Source of the DNA: Streptomyces sp. NBC_00654
Lineage (GTDB): Bacteria > Actinomycetota > Actinomycetes > Streptomycetales > Streptomycetaceae
Assembly (NCBI RefSeq): GCF_026341775.1
Contig: NZ_JAPEOB010000003.1
Coordinates: forward strand, 1,054,001-1,118,000
Direction: 5' to 3'
DNA: 64,000 bases
The notes under the pieces were generated by a model. The model did not search any database. It saw nothing but the letters and a program-made list of their open reading frames with translations, and was not told the origin of the DNA. Made by a program: the position numbers and the translations under genes. The first letter of the stretch is position 1; each line of letters opens with the position of its first letter. Shown here one piece after another: positions 7,407 through 16,894 of the stretch.

Positions 7407-8096
7407 TCAGCCGGCGAGGGCCACGTTCGAACCGGTCACCGAGATCTCCAGGCCGTCGGGGGTGACCTCGATCTTCTCCAGCTTCAGACCGTCCGGCAGC
7501 CCGCCGATGTTCCGCTCGAAGTCGGTCTTGCCGCGCACGATGTCCTCCAGGCCGGGGATGCCCTCACCCGGGACCTTGTCCGCGTGCACCCGGATGGTCC
7601 GGCCGTCGACGAGGGTGACGGTGGAGAGCACGCTGCGCGAGAGCGGGCGGCCGAGGATGTCGACCGTGCCGGTGACCTTCACCTTGCCCTTGCCGCCGTA
7701 CTCGACGGCGACGCCCTCGTTGGCCGCGGAGGTCAGGTCCTGGTAGCTGACGACCGCCGTGCCCGTGGCGCGGGCGGCCGTCGCGCTGGAGTAGCCGGGG
7801 CCGATCCTCACGTCGAGCAGTTGGGCCCGCATCTCACTGATCCGGATCACCCGGCCGCCCGCGCTGGTGGTGATGCCGGTGAGGCCGACATCCACCCGGT
7901 CGAGCCGCGAACCGGCGATCTGCGTCAGGAACGGGAAACCCTTGATCGAGACGTCCGTGGAGCCCGCGCTGCCCCCGCTGATCCGGACCCGGCCCTCGGC
8001 CTCCGACTCCGCGAAGTACACCGCGGCACGGTCGACGGCGACGAAGACGCCGCCCAGCACCACCAGGACGATCAGCAGTATTCGCAGTGCTCGCAT
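7407..8096 (-). CDS. LmeA-like (DUF2993) secreted phospholipid-binding protein
   Basis: This 229-residue protein starts with a signal anchor (MRALRILLIVLVVLGGVFVAV). A single DUF2993 domain follows, with the segment VSIKGFPFLTQIAGSRLDRVDVGLTGI that marks the family and a C-terminus DGLKLEKIEVTPDGLEISVTG. Mycobacterial LmeA is a periplasmic, phospholipid-binding protein that promotes lipomannan elongation. In Streptomyces the role is unproven, although envelope lipid or lipoglycan assembly is likely. The ATG at 8094-8096 sits directly at the signal peptide. It is followed upstream by a GC-rich hairpin region. Confidence 0.85.
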   Translation of the reverse strand: MRALRILLIVLVVLGGVFVAVDRAAVYFAESEAEGRVRISGGSAGSTDVSIKGFPFLTQIAGSRLDRVDVGLTGITTSAGGRVIRISEMRAQLLDVRIGPGYSSATAARATGTAVVSYQDLTSAANEGVAVEYGGKGKVKVTGTVDILGRPLSRSVLSTVTLVDGRTIRVHADKVPGEGIPGLEDIVRGKTDFERNIGGLPDGLKLEKIEVTPDGLEISVTGSNVALAG

Positions 8097-8125
8097 GCCC
8101 GTTGCTCCCCCACCCTGACCCGACC

Positions 8126-8142
8126 GGGCCCCCGTGGGGCCC
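8126..8142. terminator. possible terminator hairpin
   Basis: GGGCCCC (8126-8132) and GGGGCCC (8136-8142) form a compact 7-bp stem between two minus-strand genes. It would end the transcript of the membrane protein gene at 8237. The stem is short and there is no T-run. Confidence 0.4.
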
Positions 8143-8236
8143 GACCGGCCCCTGGGCCCGTGAGCCTACTGCGGCCGCACGGGACACCCGGGGTGATCGA
8201 CGATCAGAAACCCCCGATCGGTTCCCACTTCGGGCC

Positions 8237-9745
8237 TCAGCCGATCACACGGCCGATCAGATACACGGCGGGAGCGGCAGCGGTGAGCGGCAGCGCCACT
8301 CCAGCCGTCATGTGGACGAACCGGGACGGGTAGTCGTAGCTCGCCACCCGCAGCCCGATCAGCGCGCAGACGCCCGCCGCGAGCCCGAGGAACGCGCCCT
8401 TCGCCCCGAAGTCCGTGAAGCCGCCCATCACGGCACCGGCCCCCGCGGCGGCGAGCAGCGCCATCACGGCCGACGCCGCACCGGGCAGCGGCAGCGCCCT
8501 GACGAGCACCGCGGCCGCGACCGCCACCCCGCCCACCGTCACGGCGTCCGGGACGGCCGCCAGATGCCCGCCGGCGAGCACGGCGAGGGCGGCCGACACG
8601 AGCGTGGCCATCAGCCCGTACATCCGCTCGTCGGCCCCCGCGTGGCTGCGCAGTTGCAGGACGACCGTGAGCAGCACCCAGATGCCCAGGGTGCCCAGGA
8701 GCGCGCCGGGGCCGTTCTCCCGGCCCGCCGCGAGCAGGGCCACATCGGCGGCGAGCCCGCCGGCGAAGGCGAGCGCGATGCCCTGGCGGGCCGGCCACAT
8801 CCCGTTGAGCCGGAACCATCCGGCGGCCGTCACGGCCTGGAGCAGCACCAGGGGGACGAGCAGGGCGTACGGGCCGATCGCGGCACCGAGGGAAAGCAGC
8901 AGACCGAGCCCGGCGGTGATCGCCGCGGGCTGCATGCCCGGCGCGATGATCGGCGAGCGCCCTTCGGCGCGGGCCCGCTGGGCGTCGGTGATCCGGCTGT
9001 TGCCGAGGGTGGTGGGCGCGCTGAACCCGGAGGCGTCGAGCGCCGCCGAGGACGCGGCAGCCGGTGCGGGGGCGGACGCGGGCGCCGTACGGGAGGTGTC
9101 CGGCACCTCGGGCGGCAGCGGATACGAGCCCGAGGCGCCCTGCGGCGGCGGATACGCGGCATCGGCGGCGTACGGCGCCGGGGCTGCGACCGGGTGCTGC
9201 ACGGGCTGCTGGACCGGGTGCTGCTGCACGGGCTGCTGGACCTGGTGCTGCGCGGGCTGCTGGTGTGCCGGGGGTTGTACGGGCTGCTGGACCTGGTGCT
9301 GCACGGGCTGCTGGTGTGCCGGGGGCTGCACGGGCTGCCGCACCGGCTGGATCGTCGGCTGGTACTGGGTGTCCCAGGTCGGCGCCTGCCAGGTCTGCGT
9401 CGCCCCCTGGTCGAAGGCCCCCGGTTCCGACTGCCCCGTCGGCCAGGGGGACGAGGCGTCGTACGGAGCGGCCTGATCACCGTACGGCTGCTGCGGCTGC
9501 CCGTGGGCGGGGTCGCCGTACGCCGGAGCACCGTAGGACTGACCGTCGTACCGCTGAGGCTGCTCCCCCGCGTACGGCCGGCCGTACGACTGGTCAGCGT
9601 GGGCCTGGTCCCCGTAGGACTGGCCGTACGGCTGCTCCGCGTAGGACTGATCCCCGTAGGCCTGCTCACCGTAGGCCTGCCCGTACGGCTGCTCACCGTA
9701 CGGCTGCGGATACTGCTGATCGCTGTTGCTACTGCTGCTGCTCAT
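8237..9745 (-). CDS. multi-pass membrane protein with Tyr/Gln/Pro-rich N-terminal tail
   Basis: This 502-residue protein starts MSSSSSNSDQQYPQPY. The first ~235 residues are disordered, with repeats of the PYGQ/AYGEQ/SYGDQ and HQQPVQ types. The rest, from about residue 265, is a polytopic membrane domain of some ten helices (AGLGLLLSLGAAIGPYALLVPLVLLQAV, then ADVALLAAG and further segments). I recognise no transport or catalytic motif. Proteins of this layout are common in Streptomyces. The low-complexity tail could form a cytoplasmic scaffold. The ATG at 9743-9745 is 10 bases beyond the MoaD-like gene stop, and the two are probably co-transcribed. Confidence 0.75.
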   Translation of the reverse strand: MSSSSSNSDQQYPQPYGEQPYGQAYGEQAYGDQSYAEQPYGQSYGDQAHADQSYGRPYAGEQPQRYDGQSYGAPAYGDPAHGQPQQPYGDQAAPYDASSPWPTGQSEPGAFDQGATQTWQAPTWDTQYQPTIQPVRQPVQPPAHQQPVQHQVQQPVQPPAHQQPAQHQVQQPVQQHPVQQPVQHPVAAPAPYAADAAYPPPQGASGSYPLPPEVPDTSRTAPASAPAPAAASSAALDASGFSAPTTLGNSRITDAQRARAEGRSPIIAPGMQPAAITAGLGLLLSLGAAIGPYALLVPLVLLQAVTAAGWFRLNGMWPARQGIALAFAGGLAADVALLAAGRENGPGALLGTLGIWVLLTVVLQLRSHAGADERMYGLMATLVSAALAVLAGGHLAAVPDAVTVGGVAVAAAVLVRALPLPGAASAVMALLAAAGAGAVMGGFTDFGAKGAFLGLAAGVCALIGLRVASYDYPSRFVHMTAGVALPLTAAAPAVYLIGRVIG

Positions 9746-9755
9746 GGTCTGCGGT

Positions 9756-10010
9756 TCACCCTCCTGCGAACGGCGGGAGCACCTCGACCGTGCCGCCCTC
9801 GGCAAGCCGTACGGTCTCATGGCCGCGGGTCCCGACGGGGTCACCGTCGATCAGGAACGAACACCTTTGCAGTACCCGGGTCAGCTCGCCGGGGTGCCGT
9901 TCGCGCACCGCGGCGAGTGCCTCGGCGAGTGTCGCCGCCGCGTACGGTTCCTCCGCCGTCCCCGCGGCTGCCTTGGCCGCAGCCCAGTAACGGATCGTCC
10001 CCGTCGCCAT
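9756..10010 (-). CDS. MoaD/ThiS-family sulfur carrier protein
   Basis: This 84-residue ubiquitin-like protein ends in the diagnostic Gly-Gly (VEVLPPFAGG), which is adenylated and thiocarboxylated to carry sulfur. Other family marks are IRYWAAAKAAAG at the N-terminus and SFLIDGDPVG in the middle. It could serve molybdopterin synthesis (MoaD), thiamine synthesis or another sulfur pathway. No MoaE or ThiG lies nearby, so the pathway is open. The start is ATG 10008-10010, the first residue of the canonical beta strand. Confidence 0.85.
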   Translation of the reverse strand: MATGTIRYWAAAKAAAGTAEEPYAAATLAEALAAVRERHPGELTRVLQRCSFLIDGDPVGTRGHETVRLAEGGTVEVLPPFAGG

Positions 10011-10051
10011 GGCGCCACCCCTTTCGTCGTGCGTCAGCTGTCCATGATGGG

Positions 10052-11059
10052 TCACGTGGCGGCCGCCCAGTCGGCGATGCGCGTGAGCAGCGTCTCGTCG
10101 GACGCGTTCTCCGCGTGCCCCATCCCCCGCTCCAGCCACAGGTCCGCGCCGCCCTCCCCGGCGGCTTCGGCGAGCATCCGCGGGTGGTCGAGCGGGAAGT
10201 ACGGGTCCTGGTCGCCGTGCACGATCAGCAGCGGGGCGGGCGCGATCAGCGGGACCGCGCCGACCGGGGAGAGCGGTACGGGGTCCCAGTCCTCGTCGGC
10301 GATACGGGTACGGAATCCGTACCGGCCCACGAGCCTGCCCGTGGGACGGGTGACCACCCAGTGCAGACGGCGCATCGGGGCCGTACCCCGGTAGTACCAG
10401 CGCGCGGGAGCACTCACCGCGACCACCGCGTCGGCGTGCGCCTCCGCGTGCCCCTCCGCGTGCCCCTCTGCGTGCCTCTCAAGCGCTGGTACCTGACACT
10501 CCGCACACTCCGCCGCTCGAACAGCCGTACTGTCGCGTATCAGATTCTGGACGGAATCCCGGGGCGAATCCCGGACGGATTTTCCGGCCGGATCCGCCGT
10601 ATACAGCGCACCGTGCCGGAGCACCACGGAGCCGCCCATGGAGAACCCGACCGTGATGATCCGCCGATGCCCCAGCGAGCGCGCCCAGGCCACCGCGGCG
10701 GCCAGATCCAGCACCTCGCGATCACCCACGGTCGAACGCCCGCCGGACCTTCCATGGCCCCGGAAAGAGAACGTGATCACGGCCGCACGCTGGGAGAACA
10801 CCCGTGCCGCCCGGCGCACGGCCGGGCGGTCCAGATGGCCGGTGAACCCATGTGCGACGACCATCGCGGTATCGGTCCGCGCGCCGTTCCCGGCCCTGGT
10901 CCCGGCCCCGCTCCCGGCCGCCCCGGCACCCGCCGTACACGGTTCGTACACCGCTTCGAGGGGGACCCCGTCATCGGTCAGCAATGTGGCGCGAAGGGGG
11001 TTCGGCGTGAGGAAGGAAACAGAAGAACTCAGGAATCGGCCCTCGGACACAGAACTCAT
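10052..11059 (-). CDS. alpha/beta-hydrolase
   Basis: This 335-residue hydrolase has an oxyanion segment VVAHGFTGHLDRP, the nucleophile elbow GFSMGG, an acid-bearing strand LLIVHGDQDPYFPLDHP and a late catalytic His in GMGHAENA. The fold and motifs fit a serine esterase or lipase of unknown substrate. Two stretches look like insertions. One is an Ala/Gly-rich run around residues 42-62. The other is a HAEGHAEGHAEAHAD repeat near residue 200, encoded by 12-base repeats. It is divergent from glnR and probably shares the intergenic promoter region. Confidence 0.85.
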   Translation of the reverse strand: MSSVSEGRFLSSSVSFLTPNPLRATLLTDDGVPLEAVYEPCTAGAGAAGSGAGTRAGNGARTDTAMVVAHGFTGHLDRPAVRRAARVFSQRAAVITFSFRGHGRSGGRSTVGDREVLDLAAAVAWARSLGHRRIITVGFSMGGSVVLRHGALYTADPAGKSVRDSPRDSVQNLIRDSTAVRAAECAECQVPALERHAEGHAEGHAEAHADAVVAVSAPARWYYRGTAPMRRLHWVVTRPTGRLVGRYGFRTRIADEDWDPVPLSPVGAVPLIAPAPLLIVHGDQDPYFPLDHPRMLAEAAGEGGADLWLERGMGHAENASDETLLTRIADWAAAT

Positions 11060-11276
11060 GTGGGCTATTCTGCTGCGAACAGGATCCGGGCAAAGCAGCC
11101 CCCGGGTCCTTTTGTGCTTTCCGCGTGTTGTTACGGAGACGTTTCGACAAGCTCAGCGGTCCCAGGGCGCGGGACCGCATCCGTAAAGCCGCATGACCGT
11201 ACGAAGCAGTGCCGCATACTCCCCCGGGTCCGACCCGGGAGTGCCCCTCTCGCAGGGAACGAGGAGGACCGACGTA

Positions 11277-11336
11277 ATGGGCGAGCGAACCGTGCAAGAC
11301 GATCGACCGACTGACCAGGCAGGTGGGCGGCGATGA
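11277..11336 (+). CDS. 19-aa upstream ORF coupled to glnR
   Basis: An ATG at 11277 has a strong GGAGGA site 9 bases upstream and opens a 19-codon frame ([19 protein letters not shown]). Its TGA overlaps the glnR ATG as ATGA (11333-11336). The glnR start itself has only a weak GGTGGGCGG site. This arrangement predicts that glnR translation depends on ribosomes finishing the mini-ORF. A hairpin (about 11218-11242) precedes it. The function is inferred only from the layout. Confidence 0.55.
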   Translation: MGERTVQDDRPTDQAGGRR

Positions 11337-12169
11337 GTTCACTGCTGCTTCTCACGAATGCACTCCAGCCGTCGACGGAGGTGCTCCCCGCCCTCGGCCT
11401 CCTGCTGCACAGCGTGCGGGTGGCCCCCGCCGAGGGCCCCGCTCTCGTCGACACCCCCGGTGCCGATGTCATCCTCATCGACGGGCGCCGCGATCTTCCG
11501 CAGGTGCGGTCGCTCTGTCAGCTGCTGCGGTCCACCGGACCCGGCTGTCCGCTGATCCTCGTGGTCACGGAAGGCGGTCTCGCCGCCGTCACCGCCGACT
11601 GGGGCATCGACGACGTCCTGCTGGACACGGCCGGCCCGGCGGAGGTCGAGGCGCGGCTGCGGCTGGCCACCGGGCGGCAGCAGATCACCTCCGACGACTC
11701 CCCGATGGAGATCCGCAACGGGGACCTCTCGGTCGACGAGGCGACGTACAGCGCCAAGCTGAAGGGCCGGGTCCTGGACCTGACCTTCAAGGAATTCGAG
11801 CTGCTCAAGTACCTCGCCCAGCACCCGGGCCGCGTCTTCACCCGCGCCCAGCTGCTCCAGGAGGTCTGGGGGTACGACTACTTCGGCGGTACGCGGACCG
11901 TCGACGTCCATGTACGACGGCTGCGCGCCAAGCTCGGCCCCGAGCACGAGTCGCTGATCGGCACCGTGCGCAATGTCGGCTACCGCTTCGTCGCCCCGGA
12001 GAAGGTGGAGCGGGCCGCCGCCGAGGAGGCGAAGGCCCAGGAGGCGAAGGACCGGGCGGCGAGGATCCGGGCGGCGGTTTCGGCGGCCGACGGACCCGTA
12101 GCCCGTTCGGGGCAGTCCCACGATTCCGAGGCCGGGAAAGAAGCCCCGGTCCGAGCTGCCAAGAGGTAG
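11333..12169 (+). CDS. glnR: global nitrogen regulator GlnR (atypical OmpR-type response regulator)
   Basis: This 278-residue protein begins [20 protein letters not shown] and has an OmpR receiver-like domain and a winged-helix domain ([55 protein letters not shown]). It matches S. coelicolor GlnR almost residue for residue in my memory. GlnR activates glnA, amtB-glnK and nitrate/nitrite genes under nitrogen limitation. It lacks a cognate kinase and the full acidic pocket, and it dimerises without phosphorylation. The C-terminal tail after GYRFVAPEK is Ala/Glu-rich and slightly long. The start overlaps the stop of an upstream mini-ORF. Confidence 0.95.
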   Translation: MSSLLLLTNALQPSTEVLPALGLLLHSVRVAPAEGPALVDTPGADVILIDGRRDLPQVRSLCQLLRSTGPGCPLILVVTEGGLAAVTADWGIDDVLLDTAGPAEVEARLRLATGRQQITSDDSPMEIRNGDLSVDEATYSAKLKGRVLDLTFKEFELLKYLAQHPGRVFTRAQLLQEVWGYDYFGGTRTVDVHVRRLRAKLGPEHESLIGTVRNVGYRFVAPEKVERAAAEEAKAQEAKDRAARIRAAVSAADGPVARSGQSHDSEAGKEAPVRAAKR

Positions 12170-12193
12170 GTCCATCCGCGTAGACTGCCGCGC

Positions 12194-13237
12194 GTGGCCA
12201 AGGTGACGCGGGACGATGTGGCGAGACTGGCGGGGACGTCGACCGCGGTCGTCAGCTACGTCATCAACAACGGACCCAGGCCGGTCGCCCCGGCCACGCG
12301 CGAGCGGGTACTCGCAGCGATCAAGGAGCTGGGCTACCGGCCCGACCGGGTCGCCCAGGCGATGGCCTCGCGGCGGACCGACCTCATAGGCATGATCGTG
12401 CCGGACGCGCGCCAGCCGTTCTTCGCGGAGATGGCGCACGCGGTCGAACAGGCCGCCGCCGAACGCGGGAAGATGGTCCTCGTCGGCAACTCCGACTACC
12501 GCGACGAACGCGAGGTCCACTATCTGCGGGCCTTCCTCGGCATGCGCGTCTCCGGGCTGATCCTGGTCAGCCAGGGCCCCAGCGAGCGGGCCGCCGCCGA
12601 GATAGAGGCCTGGGACGCCCGTGTCGTCCTGCTCCACGAGCGGCCCGAGGCGATCGACGACGTCGCGGTCGTCACGGACGACGTCGGCGGCGCACAGCTC
12701 GCCACCCGGCATCTGCTGGAGCACGGCAACGCGTACGTGGCCTGCCTCGGCGGCACCGAGTCGACCCCGGCGGTGGGCGACCCGGTCGCCGACCACGTCG
12801 AGGGCTGGCGGCGGGCGATGCACGAGTCGGGGCGCTCGACGGAGGGCCGGCTGTTCCAGGCCCCGTACAACCGGTACGACGCCTACGAGGTGGCGCTCGG
12901 GCTGCTGTCCGGGCCCGACCGGCCCCCGGCGATCTTCTGCGCGACGGACGACCAGGCCATCGGGGTGCTGCGGGCGGCCCGTGAGCTGCGGATCGATGTG
13001 CCCGGGGAGCTGGCGGTCGCGGGCTTCGACGACGTGAAGGAAGCCGGTCTGACCGACCCGCCGCTGACGACCGTCCACTCGGACCGTCCCGCGATGGCGC
13101 GAGCGGCCGTGGACCTGGTGCTCGACGACTCGCTGCGGGTCTCGGGCTCACGCCGGGAGCGGCTGAAGCAGTTCCCGTCGGCGCTGGTCGTGCGGCGCTC
13201 GTGCGGGTGCGGCGAGCCGGCAGCGGGAGACCGCTGA
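12194..13237 (+). CDS. LacI-family transcriptional regulator
   Basis: This 347-residue regulator has an N-terminal LacI helix-turn-helix ([48 protein letters not shown]) and a periplasmic-binding-like effector domain ([17 protein letters not shown], then [22 protein letters not shown] and [17 protein letters not shown]). The C-terminus ends in a Cys-rich [11 protein letters not shown], common in this subgroup. The start is GTG 12194, because the HTH begins right after it. It lies 24 bases after glnR and is perhaps read through from it. Neither target nor ligand can be deduced, since no sugar genes are adjacent. Confidence 0.9.
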   Translation: MAKVTRDDVARLAGTSTAVVSYVINNGPRPVAPATRERVLAAIKELGYRPDRVAQAMASRRTDLIGMIVPDARQPFFAEMAHAVEQAAAERGKMVLVGNSDYRDEREVHYLRAFLGMRVSGLILVSQGPSERAAAEIEAWDARVVLLHERPEAIDDVAVVTDDVGGAQLATRHLLEHGNAYVACLGGTESTPAVGDPVADHVEGWRRAMHESGRSTEGRLFQAPYNRYDAYEVALGLLSGPDRPPAIFCATDDQAIGVLRAARELRIDVPGELAVAGFDDVKEAGLTDPPLTTVHSDRPAMARAAVDLVLDDSLRVSGSRRERLKQFPSALVVRRSCGCGEPAAGDR

Positions 13238-13394
13238 GGCCGTGCCCCGGCGGGATTCCGCACTGCGGGGGCCGCTGAGACTGTCCGCGCCGCGGGGAGC
13301 CGCTGAAGCTGTCCGTGCGCTGCGGTGGCAGGGTGGTTGCGCCGGCGTGCGCCCGGCGGCCTTTATTTGGGACATACGAGGTTCTGCCGGGCTT

Positions 13395-13421
13395 CTCAGG
13401 ACGTACTCAGCCTCTTCTCAT
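13395..13421 (+). promoter_or_regulatory. three 11-bp-spaced CTCA(G/T) repeats in the protease promoter
   Basis: CTCAG at 13395 and 13406 and CTCAT at 13417 recur exactly one helical turn apart, 24 to 50 bases before the protease start. OmpR-family regulators bind direct repeats with this spacing, and one is encoded next door at 14663. The site assignment is inference. Confidence 0.45.
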
Positions 13422-13444
13422 GTTCGCTGGCCACTCTCGTAGAC

Positions 13445-14497
13445 ATGACCGAGAGCAACCGCCCGAGCGGCGAGTACCCGACGTACCACTCGTACCCCTC
13501 GTACGGCGACGGCGCGACGTCCTACCCGCCGCCGCCCTCCTACGAGCCGGGCGGCGAGCCCGGCGGCGCACCCGGCGACTCCGGCCGGCCGGGGCGTGCC
13601 GCGCGCCGGGCGCGGCGGCCCGTCGCGCTGCTGGTGGCGGTGGCGATCGCCGCGGGGGCGGTCGGCGGCGGCAGCGCGGCCCTGATCGGGCAGCTCACCG
13701 ACAGCGGGCCGAACGGCTCCGGCTCCTCCGGCTCCGTCAACGGCACCACCGTCTCGCAGAGCAGCGCGGGCACCGTCTCCGGCGTCGCGGCGGCCGTCTC
13801 CCCGGCGATCGTCGAGATCGGCGCGGCCTCGACGGCGGGCCAGTCCACCGGCTCCGGTGTGGTCATCACGTCCGACGGCGAGATCATCACCAACAACCAC
13901 GTCATCTCCGGCGCCTCCCAGATCGAGGTGACCCTCTCCACCGGCAGGACGTACACGGCCGATGTGGTCGGCACCGATGCCGACAAGGACCTCGCGCTCA
14001 TCAAGCTCAACGGCGCGAGCGGACTGAAGACGGCCACGCTCGGCGACTCCTCCTCGGTGAAGGTCGGCGACCAGGTCGTGGCGATCGGCTCCCCCGAGGG
14101 CCTGACCGGCACCGTCACCAGCGGCATCGTCTCCGCGCTCGACCGCGATGTCACCGTGGCCAAGGACGAGGACTACGGCCAGGGTCAGCAGCAGCGCGGC
14201 GGCACCGGCCAGTGGCCGTTCGAGTTCGGCGGGCAGCAGTTCAACGGGGACACGGGCAGCTCGAAGACCACGTACAAGGCGCTCCAGACCGACGCCTCGC
14301 TCAACCCCGGCAATTCCGGCGGTGCGCTGATCAACATGAACGGCGAGATCATCGGCATCAACTCCGCGATGTACTCCCCGAGTTCGGCGAGCAGCGCGGG
14401 AAGCTCCGGCGCGGGCAGCGTGGGCCTCGGCTTCGCCATCCCGGTCGACACGGTCAAGGCCGACCTCGACACGCTGCGGGCGGGCAACGGTTCCTGA
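13445..14497 (+). CDS. HtrA/PepD-like membrane-anchored trypsin-family protease
   Basis: This 350-residue S1C protease has a Pro/Tyr-rich cytoplasmic tail (residues 1-58), one helix (about 60-82) and a trypsin-like domain. The triad is His152 (TNNHVIS), Asp182 (DADKDLALIKL) and Ser291 (NPGNSGGAL). No PDZ domain follows, and the protein ends LGFAIPVDTVKADLDTLRAGNGS. Most HtrA proteins have one or two PDZ domains, so this is a short form. It precedes an OmpR/histidine kinase pair, mirroring mycobacterial pepD-mprAB, where the system answers envelope stress. The start is ATG 13445 at the polar tail. Confidence 0.9.
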   Translation: MTESNRPSGEYPTYHSYPSYGDGATSYPPPPSYEPGGEPGGAPGDSGRPGRAARRARRPVALLVAVAIAAGAVGGGSAALIGQLTDSGPNGSGSSGSVNGTTVSQSSAGTVSGVAAAVSPAIVEIGAASTAGQSTGSGVVITSDGEIITNNHVISGASQIEVTLSTGRTYTADVVGTDADKDLALIKLNGASGLKTATLGDSSSVKVGDQVVAIGSPEGLTGTVTSGIVSALDRDVTVAKDEDYGQGQQQRGGTGQWPFEFGGQQFNGDTGSSKTTYKALQTDASLNPGNSGGALINMNGEIIGINSAMYSPSSASSAGSSGAGSVGLGFAIPVDTVKADLDTLRAGNGS

Positions 14498-14599
14498 CGC
14501 GCTCCGCGAGCCGCACCGCCCCGGATACGCCCGAACACCCCGGATGCGTCGTACACCCCGGATACTTTCCCTATCAGGTACCGGACATTCCGGAGCCGG

Positions 14600-14623
14600 G
14601 CACCAGGTACCGCACCAGGTGCC
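14600..14623. repeat. 12-bp tandem repeat before the response regulator gene
   Basis: GCACCAGGTACC (14600-14611) is followed directly by GCACCAGGTGCC (14612-14623), about 40 bases upstream of the response regulator start. It may be an operator. Nothing else supports that. Confidence 0.4.
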
Positions 14624-14662
14624 ACGTCGGGCCGGAACGAAACGAACAGAGGACGAGCAGCG

Positions 14663-15394
14663 ATGAGCCACGCCGAAGACGATCCGCAGCGCATCCTGAT
14701 CGTCGACGACGAGCCCGCCGTGCGCGAGGCCCTGCAGCGCAGCCTCGCGTTCGAGGGGTACGGCACCGAGGTCGCCGTGGACGGCTACGACGCGCTCACC
14801 AAGGCGGAGGCGTACGCCCCCGACCTGATCGTGCTGGACATCCAGATGCCCCGGATGGACGGACTCACCGCCGCCCGCCGCATCAGGTCCACCGGCACCA
14901 CCACGCCCATCCTCATGCTCACCGCCCGCGACACGGTCGGCGACCGGGTCACCGGCCTGGACGCGGGTGCCGACGACTACCTGGTCAAGCCCTTCGAACT
15001 GGACGAGCTCCTCGCCCGTATCCGGGCCCTGCTGCGCCGCAGCTCCTACGCGGCCGCGGCGGGCGCGGACGTCACCGACAACGACGTCCTGGCCTTCGCC
15101 GACCTGCGGATGGACCTGGCCACCCGCGAGGTCACCCGCGGCACCCGCCGGGTCGAACTGACCCGCACCGAGTTCACGCTCCTGGAGATGTTCCTGGCCC
15201 ACCCGCGCCAGGTGCTCACCCGGGAGCAGATCCTCAAGGCGGTCTGGGGCTTCGACTTCGAACCCAGCTCCAACTCCCTGGACGTGTACGTGATGTACCT
15301 GCGCCGCAAGACGGAAGCGGGCGGCGAACCGCGCCTGGTCCACACGGTACGGGGCGTGGGATACGCGCTGCGCTCCGGCGGCGGTGAGGGGTGA
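14663..15394 (+). CDS. OmpR-family response regulator (MprA-like)
   Basis: This 243-residue regulator has a receiver domain ([24 protein letters not shown]) with the phospho-acceptor Asp near residue 59 ([14 protein letters not shown]) and the switch segment [30 protein letters not shown] winged-helix effector domain follows ([33 protein letters not shown]). It resembles MprA of mycobacteria. The kinase gene starts inside its last codons (15391). Together with the protease upstream it probably forms an envelope-stress circuit. Confidence 0.92.
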   Translation: MSHAEDDPQRILIVDDEPAVREALQRSLAFEGYGTEVAVDGYDALTKAEAYAPDLIVLDIQMPRMDGLTAARRIRSTGTTTPILMLTARDTVGDRVTGLDAGADDYLVKPFELDELLARIRALLRRSSYAAAAGADVTDNDVLAFADLRMDLATREVTRGTRRVELTRTEFTLLEMFLAHPRQVLTREQILKAVWGFDFEPSSNSLDVYVMYLRRKTEAGGEPRLVHTVRGVGYALRSGGGEG

Positions 15395-16815
15395 CGGGCC
15401 TGGTGCGCCGGTTCCGGGCGCTTCCGCTGCGTTCCCGGCTGGCGCTGCTGGTCGCGACGGCGGTGGCGGTGGCGGTGGCCGCGGTGGCGGCGTCGTGCTG
15501 GTTCGTGACGAAGGCCCAGCTGGAGAGCCAGCTCGACAACTCGCTGCGCAGCGCCAAGATGGACAACGACAAGATGCGGGACCTGCTGACCGCGTGCCTG
15601 AGCGGCGGCAAGCTGCCCGCCCAGGAGTTCCCGGGGCAGTACACCGTGCAGCTCGTCGCGGCGAACGGCACCTACTGCCCGGCCCCGAACACCACGCCGA
15701 TCCCCGCCCAGCCCGGCGACATCGCCGTGGCGGCCGGACGGGTGCACGACATCCTGCACACGACCGAGAACGACGACGGCGCGGACATGCGCGTCTACAC
15801 CAGCAAGCTGCCCGTGGTCGGGGCCGGCTCGGCGGGCAACCAGCTCGCCGTCTCCGTCGCCCGCCCGCTGAGCGAGGTCACCGCGCCTCTCTCCACCCTC
15901 GCCTGGGTCCTCGTCGTCGTCTCCGGCATCGGTGTCCTCGGGGCGGGCGCGGCGGGGCTCTGGGTCGCCAGGTCCGGGCTGCGCCCGGTCGACGAGCTGA
16001 CCGAGGCCGTGGAGCACGTGGCACGGACCGAGGACCTCACGGTGCGCATCCCGGTCGAGGGCGAGGACGAGATCGCCCGCCTGTCCCGCTCCTTCAACTC
16101 CATGACCGCCTCGCTCGCCACCTCCCGCGACCTCCAGGCCCGGCTGATCGCGGACGCGGGCCACGAGCTGCGGACACCGCTGACCTCTCTCCGTACGAAC
16201 GTCGAACTGCTCGCCCGCAGCGACGAGACCGGCCGGGCGATCCCGCCGGGCGACCGCAAGGCCCTGATGACCTCGGTCAAGGCGCAGATGGCGGAGCTGG
16301 CCTCCCTCATCGGCGACCTCCAGGAACTGGCCCGCCCCGACGCCGCCCAGCCCGGCCGGCTCGAAGTGGTGGCCCTGCACGACATCACCCGCGCCGCCCT
16401 GCGACGGGCCAGGCTGCGCGGCCCCGAGCTGACGATCACGTCGGAGCTGGCCCCCTGGTACGTACGGGCGGAACCGGCCGCCCTGGAGCGGGCGGTCGTC
16501 AACGTCCTGGACAACGCGGTGAAGTTCAGCCCGCCCCGCGCCACGATCGATGTGGTGCTGCACCGCGGCGAGCTGACGGTACGGGACCGCGGCCCCGGCA
16601 TCCCCGCCGAGGAACTCCCCCACGTCTTCGAACGCTTCTGGCGCTCCCCCTCGGCCCGCCAGCTCCCCGGCTCGGGCCTGGGCCTGTCGATCGTGGCCCG
16701 CACGGTCCAGCAGGCGGGCGGCGAGATCACCCTGAGCCCGCCCCCGGACAACGGCCCCGGCACGGTCGCCGCCATCCGCCTGCCGGGCGCACCGCAACCG
16801 CCTCCGGAGCTCTGA
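15391..16815 (+). CDS. sensor histidine kinase (MprB-like)
   Basis: This 474-residue kinase has transmembrane helix 1 at residues 18-38 and an extracytoplasmic sensor domain to about 165. Helix 2 ([25 protein letters not shown]) and a HAMP linker ([26 protein letters not shown]) follow. The dimerisation and phosphotransfer motif is [16 protein letters not shown], with the phospho-His near residue 258. The ATPase domain has [32 protein letters not shown] and GSGLGLSIV. The start is GTG 15391, overlapping the regulator stop. The domain order is that of MprB. Confidence 0.92.
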   Translation: MTGLVRRFRALPLRSRLALLVATAVAVAVAAVAASCWFVTKAQLESQLDNSLRSAKMDNDKMRDLLTACLSGGKLPAQEFPGQYTVQLVAANGTYCPAPNTTPIPAQPGDIAVAAGRVHDILHTTENDDGADMRVYTSKLPVVGAGSAGNQLAVSVARPLSEVTAPLSTLAWVLVVVSGIGVLGAGAAGLWVARSGLRPVDELTEAVEHVARTEDLTVRIPVEGEDEIARLSRSFNSMTASLATSRDLQARLIADAGHELRTPLTSLRTNVELLARSDETGRAIPPGDRKALMTSVKAQMAELASLIGDLQELARPDAAQPGRLEVVALHDITRAALRRARLRGPELTITSELAPWYVRAEPAALERAVVNVLDNAVKFSPPRATIDVVLHRGELTVRDRGPGIPAEELPHVFERFWRSPSARQLPGSGLGLSIVARTVQQAGGEITLSPPPDNGPGTVAAIRLPGAPQPPPEL

Positions 16816-16894
16816 CCGGGGGGCGGCTCAGGGGCGTCGGCTCAGGGGCGTCGGCGGAATTCGGCGGCCGCAACGCCCGCCCCCTCAGGCCCCC

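Noticed and set aside
8087..11314. Very long open frame on the plus strand, over 1000 codons
   Set aside because: It is antisense to clear minus-strand genes (LmeA-like, membrane protein, MoaD-like, hydrolase), has strongly Arg/Gly/His-rich composition and no domain. High GC content leaves such mirror frames open.
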